The notes beneath the pieces are model-generated. The model did not search any database and had not been told where the DNA came from. It saw nothing but the letters and a program-made list of their open reading frames with translations. Both the position numbers and the translations under genes were made by a program. A stretch of 20,855 bases of DNA from a virus: positions 1-20,855 of the IMG/VR virus record IMGVR_UViG_3300006751_000186; one strand, 5' to 3'. Of the stretch, positions 12,360 to 20,855 are shown one piece after another. Position 1 is the stretch's first letter. Each line of letters begins with the position of its first letter.

Positions 12360-15300
12360 TGGCGCTTGAGAAGCAAATGGTGTCGCTCGCATTCGAGAAA
12401 GGCTTAAACCAAAAGGTTTCTGACCGTGTGCTGAATGCGCCTGAACTCGCTGACGTCCAGAACGGTCGGTTCGAGAAAGCTGGCGAAATTAGACGTCGCT
12501 ATGGCTTCACCCCGCTGATGAGCAACTCTGATGTTTCGAACACCGTAGACGACGAGTTTCTAACGAGCATGTCTGGCCAGACCAGCCTTGAATGTGCGAA
12601 AGCCAGTGCTGTCTACAAGGGTGAGAAGCTTATCTTTGACGGCAACCGAGTGCATGCCCAGCGCGGCAACAACTCGTTTGCTCGAAAAGGTGTAGCGGAT
12701 GGTGTCACCTGCGAGAGCTTACCTCTCTCGAATAACCAGTCTGTACTGCAGAGTGGTGCCGACATTGCCTATCTGACGCATGCGACGTACGGGGACTGGT
12801 ATTGCGTCGTCTACTACGAGTGTGACTCGACACTGCAGAACATCACAGGGTCGGCTGATCGCAAGTCGGTAACCTACAGTGCTTACGCACAACTCTATGA
12901 TGCTGCGACGGAGCAATGCGTTGGTGACCGACAGCTAGTCACCCAGTACACGATAGTCGACACGACTGTTTCTGAAGGCAACGCAGACCAAAGGCTTTAC
13001 CTTCACCCGCGCATCCAGGTTCGCTCATCAGGCACGTACTTCGTCATCTTCTACACCCATGTTCATGCCGGAGACAGCCCTGACAGTGTCCTGCTTCGAT
13101 ACCGCAGCATCAATGTCGCAAGCACGAAGAATCTAAGCAGCTTTTTGCCATCCAGCGGCAGCTACGCAACGCTTAGCGAGTATGCGATATGGGACGTGGA
13201 GAAAGTCACAAAGGGCAGTGGTCAGACAGAGCGGTTCTTGATTCTGTTTCACAGCACATCCGGCTCATTTCCTTGGAGTGTGCATGAGCGCTTCTTTGAT
13301 ACTTCCTCGGGAGCGCTTTCGAATACGGGCATGGGTACTTTGGCTCTAGGGAGTGCTGCGGATCCTGCCATAGCGGAGGCCTATTCACAGTACAACGGCT
13401 ACGCCTATGGGTGCATGGTTCGGGCATTTAAATCTGGCTCTGACGACTCCAAGGACAGAATTGTTCTCATGTTGCCCTATGTTTCGGGCGGCACGAGAAA
13501 GACTCGATGTCATATTCTCGACTATTCAAACTCAAGTGGTACAGCAATTGTCGCTTTGGCCAATGGTGATGCAAATGGAGACGAGGCTCTGCTCAATGCA
13601 GGTGCATGCCTGGAGCCCGTAGCTAGCGGTGATGAGACTCATATTCGTGTGTACTTCACGACAGTGGCTTACCAGTCCTCTGGTACCTTACCAAACGCAA
13701 CAACTACCCGAACCTGTCGACTGCAAATCAGCGACGGGGCAAGGACTGACTTCAAGCCGATTTCATTCAACACAACCATCGTCTCCCATCCTTGGAGTTA
13801 TGAGTCCACGACAACCAAGCCCAGCATCTATTTTGTGATTGCAGAATCGCTAAGTGGATATTTGGGCAGCGATTTTTCTGCTGGTTGTAACTATGTCGTG
13901 CGAGATGACTTAAACGAGGAAGGGAACACGTACTCAAGGGAGCATATGATTCCTGTGGCCAGCACCCCGGCTGGCGATGTGTCCCATACGCATTTTTCAA
14001 ACTGGTTTACAGCTCGCTACACATTGGCTGGTGGTCAAATTTTTAACCGCGCAACCAACTTTGTTCATAGCCCGACTCGCCCGATTACGGGACGGGTTGG
14101 CTCTCAACGCATTATTGGTTCCAGCTCCTACCTTGGAGCAAACCTTCAAACAGGCTTCCCATCGTTCAACGCCAGCCTACTCAAGGTAGAGCACGAACCA
14201 AAACGACGGCTACCCTCCGTTTACCACAACAACCACCTTCTGATTGGTGGCGGATTCCTCATGACCTATGACGGATACCGCACAATGGAGAACGGCTTTC
14301 TTCGTCGCCCTCAGATAAGAACGGTGCTTGGAGGCACGGGGACAGAGTCAACCTTTGGTGTTGCAGGGCGCATCGAGCCAGGCAGTTACACGTACAGAGC
14401 GGTGTATGAGTACATTGACAAAGCAGGCAACTTGCATCGATCTGCGCCAAGTGACCCGGTTGATGTCACAACGACTGAAAGCAGTGGTGGCGCGAGCGAC
14501 GGTTGGACCAAGGTCGCGGTCTACAACTATCAGCATTCAATGCGGATGTTTGAAAACGAGCAGGTAAGGCTTGTCCTCTACCGGAGCCTAAAGGGCCAAG
14601 TCGTTTCGTTTCGGGTTGCGGATATCCGAAATGACTTCGATAACCTCTCGTCTGACCTGATTGACCTGAACTCTGACGCTGACATCTACGATAAGCACAA
14701 CCCTCACTTGACTCACGAGGTGCTCTATACCAACGCTGAAGCTCCAAGTGAAAACCTTGGAAGCATCACCGATATCGCAGTGCATCAAAACCGCGTGTTT
14801 CTCTCGACCTCGAACCATCGGGTTCACGTCTGCAAGCCAACGGCTCGTGGTCTCTCTCCTGAGCCCTATGCTCGTGGGAGCTTTCAGTTCAGAGAGGTTG
14901 AAGGAGGAAGCGAGTTTGTTCGTGGCTTAGAGTCCAACGGAGATCACCTCCTCGTCTTTACGAACGAAAACGTATTTGCCATTGCGGGCGAAGGGCCTGC
15001 CCCTGATGGCTCAGGATCGACCCTGACAGAGCCTAGGTTGCTCATAGCGGGCCAAGGAGCGGTAGATGGAACAATCCATGCCGTTATCCCCGCAGGATGC
15101 GTCTATCAGTCTTCTAGAGGCTTATACATGATTGGCCGAGATATGAAGGTCAGCTACATCGGCTCTAACGTTGAGGACCTGACGACCTACCGGGCAATTG
15201 CGGCTGCGGCGAATGACTCACGACACGAACTCTACATTGCTATGGGCGAGCCATTGGCTGGTGGTGCTGATTACGCAGGCTACTCGAAGATTCTAGTCTA

Positions 15301-15898
15301 CAACTACTTCTTCAATGCCTGGAGCGTCTACACCCATACGGCTAGCGTGATGGGCTACAACAGTGGGATCCATGTCGTTGACGGTGTTCTCCACCAGGCT
15401 CGTGCCACCTACGGCCAATATTGGGACGGTGCGACTCAGCGTCAATCTGCGGCAGGTAGCGACGTAGGCTTCTGGAAAGAAGATACGGGTTCGTACTGGG
15501 ATGTCTCCGAAGGCGCTTCCCCGACTTATGACAAGTTCTCGACCATCATTGAGACACCGTCTATCTACCTGAACAACCTGCAAGGAGCGCAGCGGGTTTA
15601 TCGGGTGATGTTTGCAGGCGATTATCTTGGCGACCACGACATCACAGTTGAGATGACGGTGGACCACGACGCGAGCTCATCCCACAGCCAGACTAAAACC
15701 GCGAGCGCGTTGACAACGAAAGACCGCTACCGGCTGCCAGTGAAACGCCAGAAGTGCCGGGCGATGAAAATAAAACACACGATAGCTCCCAATAGCTCAT
15801 CCGCTCAGTCCAATGGGCTCTTTAAGCTTTCAGGGCTGGCTCTTGAAGTGGGTCTACGACCAACATCATTCAAGCTTCCGAAGGGAGACACCATCTGA
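12359..15898 (+). CDS. Very large stabilisation/nozzle-like virion protein
   Basis: 1179 residues from ATG 12359, which overlaps the previous stop; an upstream in-frame GTG at 12347 lies inside the preceding gene. The start resembles P22 gp10 or T7 gp12-type tail nozzle and stabilisation proteins: GLNQKVSD, APELADVQNGRFEKAGEIRRRYGF. Most of the rest is Ser/Thr/Tyr/Asn-rich beta structure. A beta-propeller-like part occurs near residues 790-1020, with IHAVIPAGCVYQSSRGLYMIGRDMKVSYIG and ILVYNYFFNAWSVYT. It is far longer than P22 gp10 or T7 gp12. The extra length may include domains for receptor or surface binding. Function is inferred from order and these motifs. Confidence 0.7.
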   Translation: MALEKQMVSLAFEKGLNQKVSDRVLNAPELADVQNGRFEKAGEIRRRYGFTPLMSNSDVSNTVDDEFLTSMSGQTSLECAKASAVYKGEKLIFDGNRVHAQRGNNSFARKGVADGVTCESLPLSNNQSVLQSGADIAYLTHATYGDWYCVVYYECDSTLQNITGSADRKSVTYSAYAQLYDAATEQCVGDRQLVTQYTIVDTTVSEGNADQRLYLHPRIQVRSSGTYFVIFYTHVHAGDSPDSVLLRYRSINVASTKNLSSFLPSSGSYATLSEYAIWDVEKVTKGSGQTERFLILFHSTSGSFPWSVHERFFDTSSGALSNTGMGTLALGSAADPAIAEAYSQYNGYAYGCMVRAFKSGSDDSKDRIVLMLPYVSGGTRKTRCHILDYSNSSGTAIVALANGDANGDEALLNAGACLEPVASGDETHIRVYFTTVAYQSSGTLPNATTTRTCRLQISDGARTDFKPISFNTTIVSHPWSYESTTTKPSIYFVIAESLSGYLGSDFSAGCNYVVRDDLNEEGNTYSREHMIPVASTPAGDVSHTHFSNWFTARYTLAGGQIFNRATNFVHSPTRPITGRVGSQRIIGSSSYLGANLQTGFPSFNASLLKVEHEPKRRLPSVYHNNHLLIGGGFLMTYDGYRTMENGFLRRPQIRTVLGGTGTESTFGVAGRIEPGSYTYRAVYEYIDKAGNLHRSAPSDPVDVTTTESSGGASDGWTKVAVYNYQHSMRMFENEQVRLVLYRSLKGQVVSFRVADIRNDFDNLSSDLIDLNSDADIYDKHNPHLTHEVLYTNAEAPSENLGSITDIAVHQNRVFLSTSNHRVHVCKPTARGLSPEPYARGSFQFREVEGGSEFVRGLESNGDHLLVFTNENVFAIAGEGPAPDGSGSTLTEPRLLIAGQGAVDGTIHAVIPAGCVYQSSRGLYMIGRDMKVSYIGSNVEDLTTYRAIAAAANDSRHELYIAMGEPLAGGADYAGYSKILVYNYFFNAWSVYTHTASVMGYNSGIHVVDGVLHQARATYGQYWDGATQRQSAAGSDVGFWKEDTGSYWDVSEGASPTYDKFSTIIETPSIYLNNLQGAQRVYRVMFAGDYLGDHDITVEMTVDHDASSSHSQTKTASALTTKDRYRLPVKRQKCRAMKIKHTIAPNSSSAQSNGLFKLSGLALEVGLRPTSFKLPKGDTI

Positions 15899-16686
15899 TG
15901 GCTGAAGAACTACCAAGCTCTCTCGGAATGCTGCAAGCAGGTTTCGACCGCATCGACACTGCCTTGGCTGCCAATGATGCCGCCAGCGCTGCAATGCTCG
16001 ACGAATATCTCATTGGCGTCTCTCGTGCCTACGGTAAGCGGGTTGGCATTAATCCAAATGCACTCCGCGCCATGGCTAAAAAAATGATTCAGTCGAGAAT
16101 TGCGGCGGTAGCTCAGCAGGAATCTGCAGCTCGTGAGACAAAGCTTCAGTCGCTAAGCGTAGCAGGCGCAGCCGAGCGCAAGTTTGACCTCGGGATGGAA
16201 GGCTTAAGAATCAATCAGGAGCAGTTTGACCGAAACATGTTCCGGCAATACGTCGGTGCTGCTGTCTCGGCGGCTGGGGCAACAATTGCTGAGGGTGTTC
16301 GCAACGGGTTGTTTGAGTTTGATTCCGGAGACTCTAAAACGGGCGACAAGGCATTTGAGGGCGATAAGCTTGCTGACCCTGGCGACAATCCTGATTTACA
16401 GGGCCTCAAGACACTCTCCACTGATGTAGCTGGTGGTAAGCAATTTACTCTTGATGAGCCAGACTTAAGAGGCGTGCAGTCTACGACTTCCAACTTAGAG
16501 GAACTAGGTCGAAGCCAGCGATTAAAAACTGACCCAGGTTTGTCACAAAGAATGGAACAACAGCCCCTCAACCGAACAGGTAGCCGTGGTCGTCATGAGC
16601 CCGACTTTCCGTCGCACAACGACTCCGCGATTGAACCCCCTCAACTGCTTCGACTCAAAGAACGCCGCAGAAAGAAGTTTTTCTAA
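15898..16686 (+). CDS. Internal virion / ejection-like protein 1
   Basis: 262 residues, ATG 15898 overlapping the preceding stop (TGATG), with AGGGAG a little far upstream. It is Ala/Gln-rich and helical at the N-terminus, with a short hydrophobic, small-residue segment (YVGAAVSAAGATIAEGV, about 118-134), then a Asp/Ser/Pro-rich disordered half and a basic end (LKERRRKKFF). Alanine-rich helices plus a glycine/alanine segment that could insert in a membrane are features of ejection proteins that leave the virion with the DNA. I do not recognise a named family. Confidence 0.55.
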   Translation: MAEELPSSLGMLQAGFDRIDTALAANDAASAAMLDEYLIGVSRAYGKRVGINPNALRAMAKKMIQSRIAAVAQQESAARETKLQSLSVAGAAERKFDLGMEGLRINQEQFDRNMFRQYVGAAVSAAGATIAEGVRNGLFEFDSGDSKTGDKAFEGDKLADPGDNPDLQGLKTLSTDVAGGKQFTLDEPDLRGVQSTTSNLEELGRSQRLKTDPGLSQRMEQQPLNRTGSRGRHEPDFPSHNDSAIEPPQLLRLKERRRKKFF

Positions 16687-17252
16687 TGGAAGAATTTGAA
16701 GAGAGAATGACAAGCCCTTTCGGGGTCAGCGGCGCCGCAGCACTCAATAGGATTGCCAGGGAAGCAGGAGAGCAGAGACGCGATAGGTTTACCAACCCCT
16801 ACGACGAACATACCTTGCAGCAACTACAGGAGCTTGATGACATAGCGTCAGGCGAAACAATGAGCTTCGCCGAGACACAAGCTCGTGACATGGCCGGTAA
16901 AGCCGGTGCGGGTGTCATGGGTATCTCAAAGCTCCGTCGTGGTGTGAGCGGTGCAGGAACATTTGCCCAGGCAGCACAGCAAGCTCACGATGTTCGAAAG
17001 GCTGGCATGCAGCAGGCTGACATCGTCGGCCAACAAAAGCGTCTTGAGGCAGCCTCTGGCGCGACGAAGTTACGAGCTTCTAAGGAAGCAGAGAAACGCG
17101 GTTTAACGATGACCTACGAAGGTCAGCAACAGGCTGCACGACAAGCAGACGAGCAAGCTAAAACCAATTTGTTTGGCACCTTTTTGAGCACAGCAGCAAC
17201 GATTATGAGCGGCGGCATCGCTGGTGGCCTCTTTGACGATTTGTTTAGCTAG
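16686..17252 (+). CDS. Internal virion / ejection-like protein 2
   Basis: 188 residues, ATG 16686 overlapping the previous stop (TAATG). It is Ala/Gln/Glu-rich, with long stretches of AQQAHDVRKAGMQQADIVGQQKR-type helix and a C-terminal hydrophobic segment (LFGTFLSTAATIMSGGIAGGLFDDLF, about 162-188). The same architecture, helical Gln/Ala body and Gly/Ala hydrophobic end, is common in small internal proteins of podoviruses that help build the trans-envelope channel. The stop lies 9 nt before the next ATG, with TAGGAG between. The exact role is inference. Confidence 0.55.
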   Translation: MEEFEERMTSPFGVSGAAALNRIAREAGEQRRDRFTNPYDEHTLQQLQELDDIASGETMSFAETQARDMAGKAGAGVMGISKLRRGVSGAGTFAQAAQQAHDVRKAGMQQADIVGQQKRLEAASGATKLRASKEAEKRGLTMTYEGQQQAARQADEQAKTNLFGTFLSTAATIMSGGIAGGLFDDLFS

Positions 17253-17261
17253 GAGAATTTG

Positions 17262-18908
17262 ATGGCTGATAGCACGCAAGATGATAGCGGCTTTTATTCG
17301 ATGCCGACACTGGAGCAGTTGCGGTACGTATTGCCGGACACTGCGATGCAGCGAGATCAGAAAATTCAAAACGAACTCTCGCGCCGACATGCGGTTCCAG
17401 GGATGACCTTAGAGCAACCTGATGTCATTGAAGACCATTTAAGCGCGTTAGAAATTGAAGAGGCTGAGGTCCAAAGGGAGGTCGAGGAAGAACGTCAGGA
17501 GCAGGTTGGAATCTATGCAGACCGATCGACCATGGATGGTCCGGGCGGAATGAGCATGAATCCGGCACCTTTGCCACCCCCTGAGGTTACCCCTTTATCG
17601 GGTGATATGAGCGGCGCTGACGAAGCAGAGATTGTACAACCCCTCTATGTGGATTCAGAGGGACGAATAGACCCGACTCCTGAGAACATGAGGATTCTCA
17701 ACAACGTCTTAAAGGCATACCAAACGGCAGCAAAGACTGAGTTTGAAGCAGACCAAGAGATTCAAAAGCAGCGCCAAGCGTTTGACCAAGACAAGCTTCG
17801 TCTTCAGGAGGAACTTGCAACAAAGCGTGCTGGCGAGGCTGAGTCTTTTCGAAAGATGGAAACGCTGCGACAGGACACGATGGAAGCGGCGCGTGCTGAG
17901 ATTGATCGTGCCAATGAAATGGTGATGGATGCCACCATTGACCCAAAACGACTGTTCCCCAATACGATGAGTAAAATGGCTTCAGCACTGGCTGTTGGCC
18001 TAGGTCAGTTTGGGGCCACCTTGACCGGCACACAAAACGCCGCCCTGCAAATCATTGACTCTGCAATCGCCAACGACATCGCCGCACAGCGAGCGGACAT
18101 TGAGAACCTCAAGTTCGGGGTTCAAACAAAGCAAAACGAATACTCGATGCTGATGTCTGAGTTCCAAGACCGGAGAACGGTTGAAGCCATGATTTACGAC
18201 ATCGCCTATGCCCAGTTGGACACCAAGCTGGCGCAGGTTGAGACAAAGTTCGGAATCAACTCTTCTGATGCGCGGGTAACCAAGCTTCGAGCAGCTTTTC
18301 AGAAACAAAGAGCCGACAACAAGAGCAAGTACCAAGGCATTAAGATGAATGCCGAGTTTGCATCCTACACCTTCAATTCGCAACTCGAAGCCCAAAGACG
18401 AGCTGCTGCATCTAAGGCAGGGCTGGCTGAATTTAGACCCGCAATTCAAGAAAAGCTCATGGGTGCGCGGATGGCAAAGCGAATGATTGCTGGTCTAAAA
18501 GAGATGGCTCCTAAGACAAATATGATGGGAGGTCTCGTCCCATGGCACAACTTGTCTGAGCAATACCAAGAGCAGCTTAAAGGCCTGGCGGCTCAAATCG
18601 TTCGAACTTACTCGGGTGTGACAGCCACCGAAGATGAGCGCGAGCAAGTGGCTAAACGCTTGGGCGGATACTTCAATACCGCAGAAACCAAGGTAACACG
18701 CCTTGCACAGGTCGAAAGAGAAATCGATGTGATGATGGCGGCAGCAGTCGATGTGATGAGCACGAGAGAGCAGGCTCTTTTTGTAGAGCGCTTTGGTGAC
18801 ATCCGACTAGAGGCGGGTGGCTCAATTAATTTCATGACTCAGTTAACTGATGGACTAGGAATCAAGGCTGGTGACCACCTCAAGGCTATCGTAGGACCGA
18901 AAGAGTAA
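17262..18908 (+). CDS. Internal virion / ejection-like protein 3 (coiled-coil)
   Basis: 548 residues from ATG 17262; the TTG at 17259 is less likely because TAGGAG is spaced better for the ATG. A Pro/Glu-rich start is followed by a long charged coiled coil (about residues 140-225). Then comes a segment DPKRLFPNTMSKMASALAVGLGQFGATLTG with NAALQIIDSAIANDIAAQ (about 227-285), a pattern I recognise from large phage and prophage virion proteins of unknown function. More helix and a compact C-terminus follow. Gene order and composition suggest a protein packed inside the head and ejected with the DNA. No lytic transglycosylase or peptidase motif is visible. Confidence 0.6.
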   Translation: MADSTQDDSGFYSMPTLEQLRYVLPDTAMQRDQKIQNELSRRHAVPGMTLEQPDVIEDHLSALEIEEAEVQREVEEERQEQVGIYADRSTMDGPGGMSMNPAPLPPPEVTPLSGDMSGADEAEIVQPLYVDSEGRIDPTPENMRILNNVLKAYQTAAKTEFEADQEIQKQRQAFDQDKLRLQEELATKRAGEAESFRKMETLRQDTMEAARAEIDRANEMVMDATIDPKRLFPNTMSKMASALAVGLGQFGATLTGTQNAALQIIDSAIANDIAAQRADIENLKFGVQTKQNEYSMLMSEFQDRRTVEAMIYDIAYAQLDTKLAQVETKFGINSSDARVTKLRAAFQKQRADNKSKYQGIKMNAEFASYTFNSQLEAQRRAAASKAGLAEFRPAIQEKLMGARMAKRMIAGLKEMAPKTNMMGGLVPWHNLSEQYQEQLKGLAAQIVRTYSGVTATEDEREQVAKRLGGYFNTAETKVTRLAQVEREIDVMMAAAVDVMSTREQALFVERFGDIRLEAGGSINFMTQLTDGLGIKAGDHLKAIVGPKE

Positions 18909-18911
18909 CCA

Positions 18912-20855
18912 ATGGCAAGACTTTGGAACGCACAGGCTCAGGCCTACCAGGAATTCGATGACGAAGAGGTTCAGAAGAGAATCCTCTCAGGCGGGTTCGG
19001 TTTTGCCAGTGGTCAAAAGGTTCCTATTGCTCTGCCTGACGGGAAGAAGTTTGAGATTGAGGCGGAGTATGCCCAGAAGGCCTTCAAAATGGGGGCTCGT
19101 TTTGTTGGGGCACAAGAACGACGGCAGGATGAGCTTAAGGAAGAGTATGGCCAGGGCTGGGGTAACACTGCACTAGCGCTTGGACTAGGTGCAGCTCAAG
19201 GTGTCTTTACACCTATGATTAACCCGCTTCTTGTGAAGTCTGGGGTGGTCGATAAAGAGACAATAGATGCCGTTAGGGAATACCAGACCGGGGCTTACTA
19301 CACGGGTGATGTGCTCGGGCTTCTCGGTAGCCTTGTGGGTACAGCCGGAGCTGCGTCAGGGGCTCAAGCAACAACCCGCGCTGCCCTTGCAGTCGCAGCA
19401 CCCGGTGCCGCCATCGCTCGTGGAGCTTCAAAGGCTGGTGGCGCTCTTGCTCAGTTAGCGGGCCGGGAAGCTACGACTCTTGGTGGCAAGTATGGAGCGA
19501 AAGCTCTCGGCCATGTCGTCGAGGGTGGTCTCGATGCGGCAACCTACACAGCCGCTGACCAAGTCTCTGAAGCAATGCTGGGTAACCCGAACATCACAGC
19601 AGAGAGCTTCGCTGGGAACGTGGGTCTATCCTTTGTGCTTGGGGGTGGCATCAACGCTGCTCTGCCAGGCATGTACGCTATGTCCCTTCCTGCCAGAGAG
19701 AAGGCTACCGAGAGTTTCCGTCGTGCTTGGTCTTTTCTGGCCGGAGGAGCTGGTGAGGTCCCTGGTCGCGGGATGAAAGAAGCAGCCACAACGCTGGCTC
19801 GCCAAGAAGGCATCCCCTACGAAGAAGCTCTCAAACGGGTTCGTTTCACGGCTGAACAAGCAGCAGTTCGCCGCAGCACAGACGTCGAAGCGGTCGACTA
19901 CATCAATCGCCACAATGACCTCGGGATCCTCATCGACAAAAAGAGGCAGCAGCTCAAGAAGCTGCAAAACGAAGAGGAACTACGGTTAGCTGATGTTGGC
20001 CCAAACCTGCAGGCCCTTAAAGACCAGCGGGAAGACCTGACCTTACGCAAGCAAGAACTTAAGGATGTCAGCGCTGAGAAAGATTTAATCTCTGCGCAAA
20101 ACTTCAATCTCAAAACGATTCGGGAGCAGTACAAGGAGGCGAGACACGAACTCGAGTTGGAGATCAACCACCTAGAGTTCAACCACAAGGAGTCTCAGAA
20201 GACTGTTGATGGTTTTCGTAAAGACCTCAGTGATGAGCTAGGCGCATCAAAGGACACTTATACTGAAGGGCTCTTTAGAGACTCTGAAAACGCTGCGGCT
20301 GAGCTTAGTGACCTGCGTGATACGGTGAATCAAGGACGTGAGCTCGCACGAGGCTCCAACAAGATAAGCCAACTGAAGCAGTCAATCGAAGCCGGTGCCA
20401 ATGAGGGCGAGTTTGCGACAGATGTAGTCAACGCGGCATTTAAGATGCTCAAGACTGTACGGGAAGGCATGGAGGGGCGTGACCTCACCAACCTTGTCAT
20501 TGATGCAGATGAGAAGAAGGTTCTCAAGGCTCTCAAGATTCTTGAGGATGCAATCTCAGGAAAGGTCCTAGGTGCAACCAAGGCCACTGCAAAGAAGGCC
20601 CCAGGACCAGCACCAAAACAGGCAAGCCAGTCTGTAGACGAGGCACTGGATGCTTCATTCCTAAGCTCAAGCAAAGAAGGACCTAACCAGAAGGAACTGG
20701 TCGACCTTCTGAAGGCAGCGATAGGTCACGGCTCAAAGGAAGACAGGCTTCTTAAGCAAGAACTCTTCGAAGCGCTCGACAACATGAGGAAGTCACTTGG
20801 TGACGTCGTGTTTTCTAAACATGCAGACGGGGCACTCGATTTCGCCACACAGAAA
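18912..20855 (+). CDS. Large internal virion / ejection protein, partial (3' end beyond window)
   Basis: At least 648 residues from ATG 18912, 3 nt after the previous stop, open through the last base of the window. Order: a soluble start (MARLWNAQAQAYQEF), Gly/Ala-rich hydrophobic segments (about 85-105, 130-185), then AKALGHVVEGGLDAATYTAADQVSEAMLGNPNITAESFAGNVGLSFVLGGGIN (about 196-248). The rest is a long charged coiled coil (about 340-450) and helical repeats. The (V/A)EGxxxxAxYxxxxxxSExxLGxPxxTAExxxxxxG pattern is one I associate with large phage or prophage virion proteins in delta-proteobacterial lineages, from memory. Any lytic or peptidase domain would lie beyond the window. It fits the pore-forming end of the ejection set. 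Confidence 0.65.
   Translation, partial: MARLWNAQAQAYQEFDDEEVQKRILSGGFGFASGQKVPIALPDGKKFEIEAEYAQKAFKMGARFVGAQERRQDELKEEYGQGWGNTALALGLGAAQGVFTPMINPLLVKSGVVDKETIDAVREYQTGAYYTGDVLGLLGSLVGTAGAASGAQATTRAALAVAAPGAAIARGASKAGGALAQLAGREATTLGGKYGAKALGHVVEGGLDAATYTAADQVSEAMLGNPNITAESFAGNVGLSFVLGGGINAALPGMYAMSLPAREKATESFRRAWSFLAGGAGEVPGRGMKEAATTLARQEGIPYEEALKRVRFTAEQAAVRRSTDVEAVDYINRHNDLGILIDKKRQQLKKLQNEEELRLADVGPNLQALKDQREDLTLRKQELKDVSAEKDLISAQNFNLKTIREQYKEARHELELEINHLEFNHKESQKTVDGFRKDLSDELGASKDTYTEGLFRDSENAAAELSDLRDTVNQGRELARGSNKISQLKQSIEAGANEGEFATDVVNAAFKMLKTVREGMEGRDLTNLVIDADEKKVLKALKILEDAISGKVLGATKATAKKAPGPAPKQASQSVDEALDASFLSSSKEGPNQKELVDLLKAAIGHGSKEDRLLKQELFEALDNMRKSLGDVVFSKHADGALDFATQK

Noticed and set aside
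18958-19967. Several open frames on both strands in the last 2 kb
   Set aside because: A single frame from ATG 18912 is open to the end of the window and explains the region; the others are shadows of it.
1-20855. tRNA genes, CRISPR arrays, insertion sequences and integrase/att sites
   Set aside because: I looked for cloverleaf-like sequences, regularly spaced repeats, transposase motifs and recombinase motifs and found none I could support.

Overview
The window is a stretch of a double-stranded DNA tailed-phage genome, most likely of short-tailed (podovirus-like) build. It carries packaging and head genes in canonical order (large terminase, portal, scaffold, major capsid protein, adaptor, a very large stabilisation/nozzle-like protein), followed directly by a row of alanine/glutamine-rich internal-virion-like proteins. 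I see no tape measure, tail sheath or tail-tube gene. There is no rRNA, tRNA, CRISPR array, IS element or integrase. The host is not certain. The internal-protein style resembles proteins I associate with phages and prophages of Myxococcota/Bdellovibrionota-like or aquatic bacteria, but this is a weak inference.

Layout. (1) Positions 1-160: a short 7-bp tandem repeat and two inverted repeats, no gene. (2) Positions 161-1805, minus strand: four small genes that look like two divergent paralogous pairs, an acidic pair (1383-1805, 1023-1355) and a YRNL/WS-motif pair (619-1020, 161-553). Three of the four share the ribosome-binding context AACAA(A/G)GGAAGC. (3) Positions 1806-2111: divergent control region with several palindromes and a promoter in each direction. 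(4) Positions 2121-2951, plus strand: ribbon-helix-helix protein, a small unknown and a HIT-family protein, closed by a strong intrinsic terminator (2964-3008). (5) Positions 3009-3200: structured leader of the late operon. (6) Positions 3201-5336: a helical protein (possible small terminase), a C5-cytosine DNA methyltransferase with a long overlapping +1-frame ORF, a GNAT-like acetyltransferase and a small basic-tailed protein. (7) Positions 5333-20855: packaging, capsid, connector and ejection genes, tightly packed with many stop/start overlaps (ATGA, GTGA, TAATG, TGATG). The last gene runs off the window.

How it works together. The leftward block and the RHH/HIT block look like early or regulatory functions fired divergently from 1806-2111. 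The methyltransferase would protect phage DNA from host restriction, and the late operon builds and fills the head and prepares DNA ejection.

Two signals stand out. First, the methyltransferase gene is apparently dual-coding: the +1 frame (3686-4426) is open almost end to end and carries motifs of a phage protein family usually seen as a separate gene near dcm. Second, the late leader folds into a perfect 10-bp hairpin whose loop carries 13 nt exactly complementary to the ribosome-binding site of one leftward gene, with near-complete complementarity to two others. This suggests an RNA switch that silences the leftward genes when late transcription begins.
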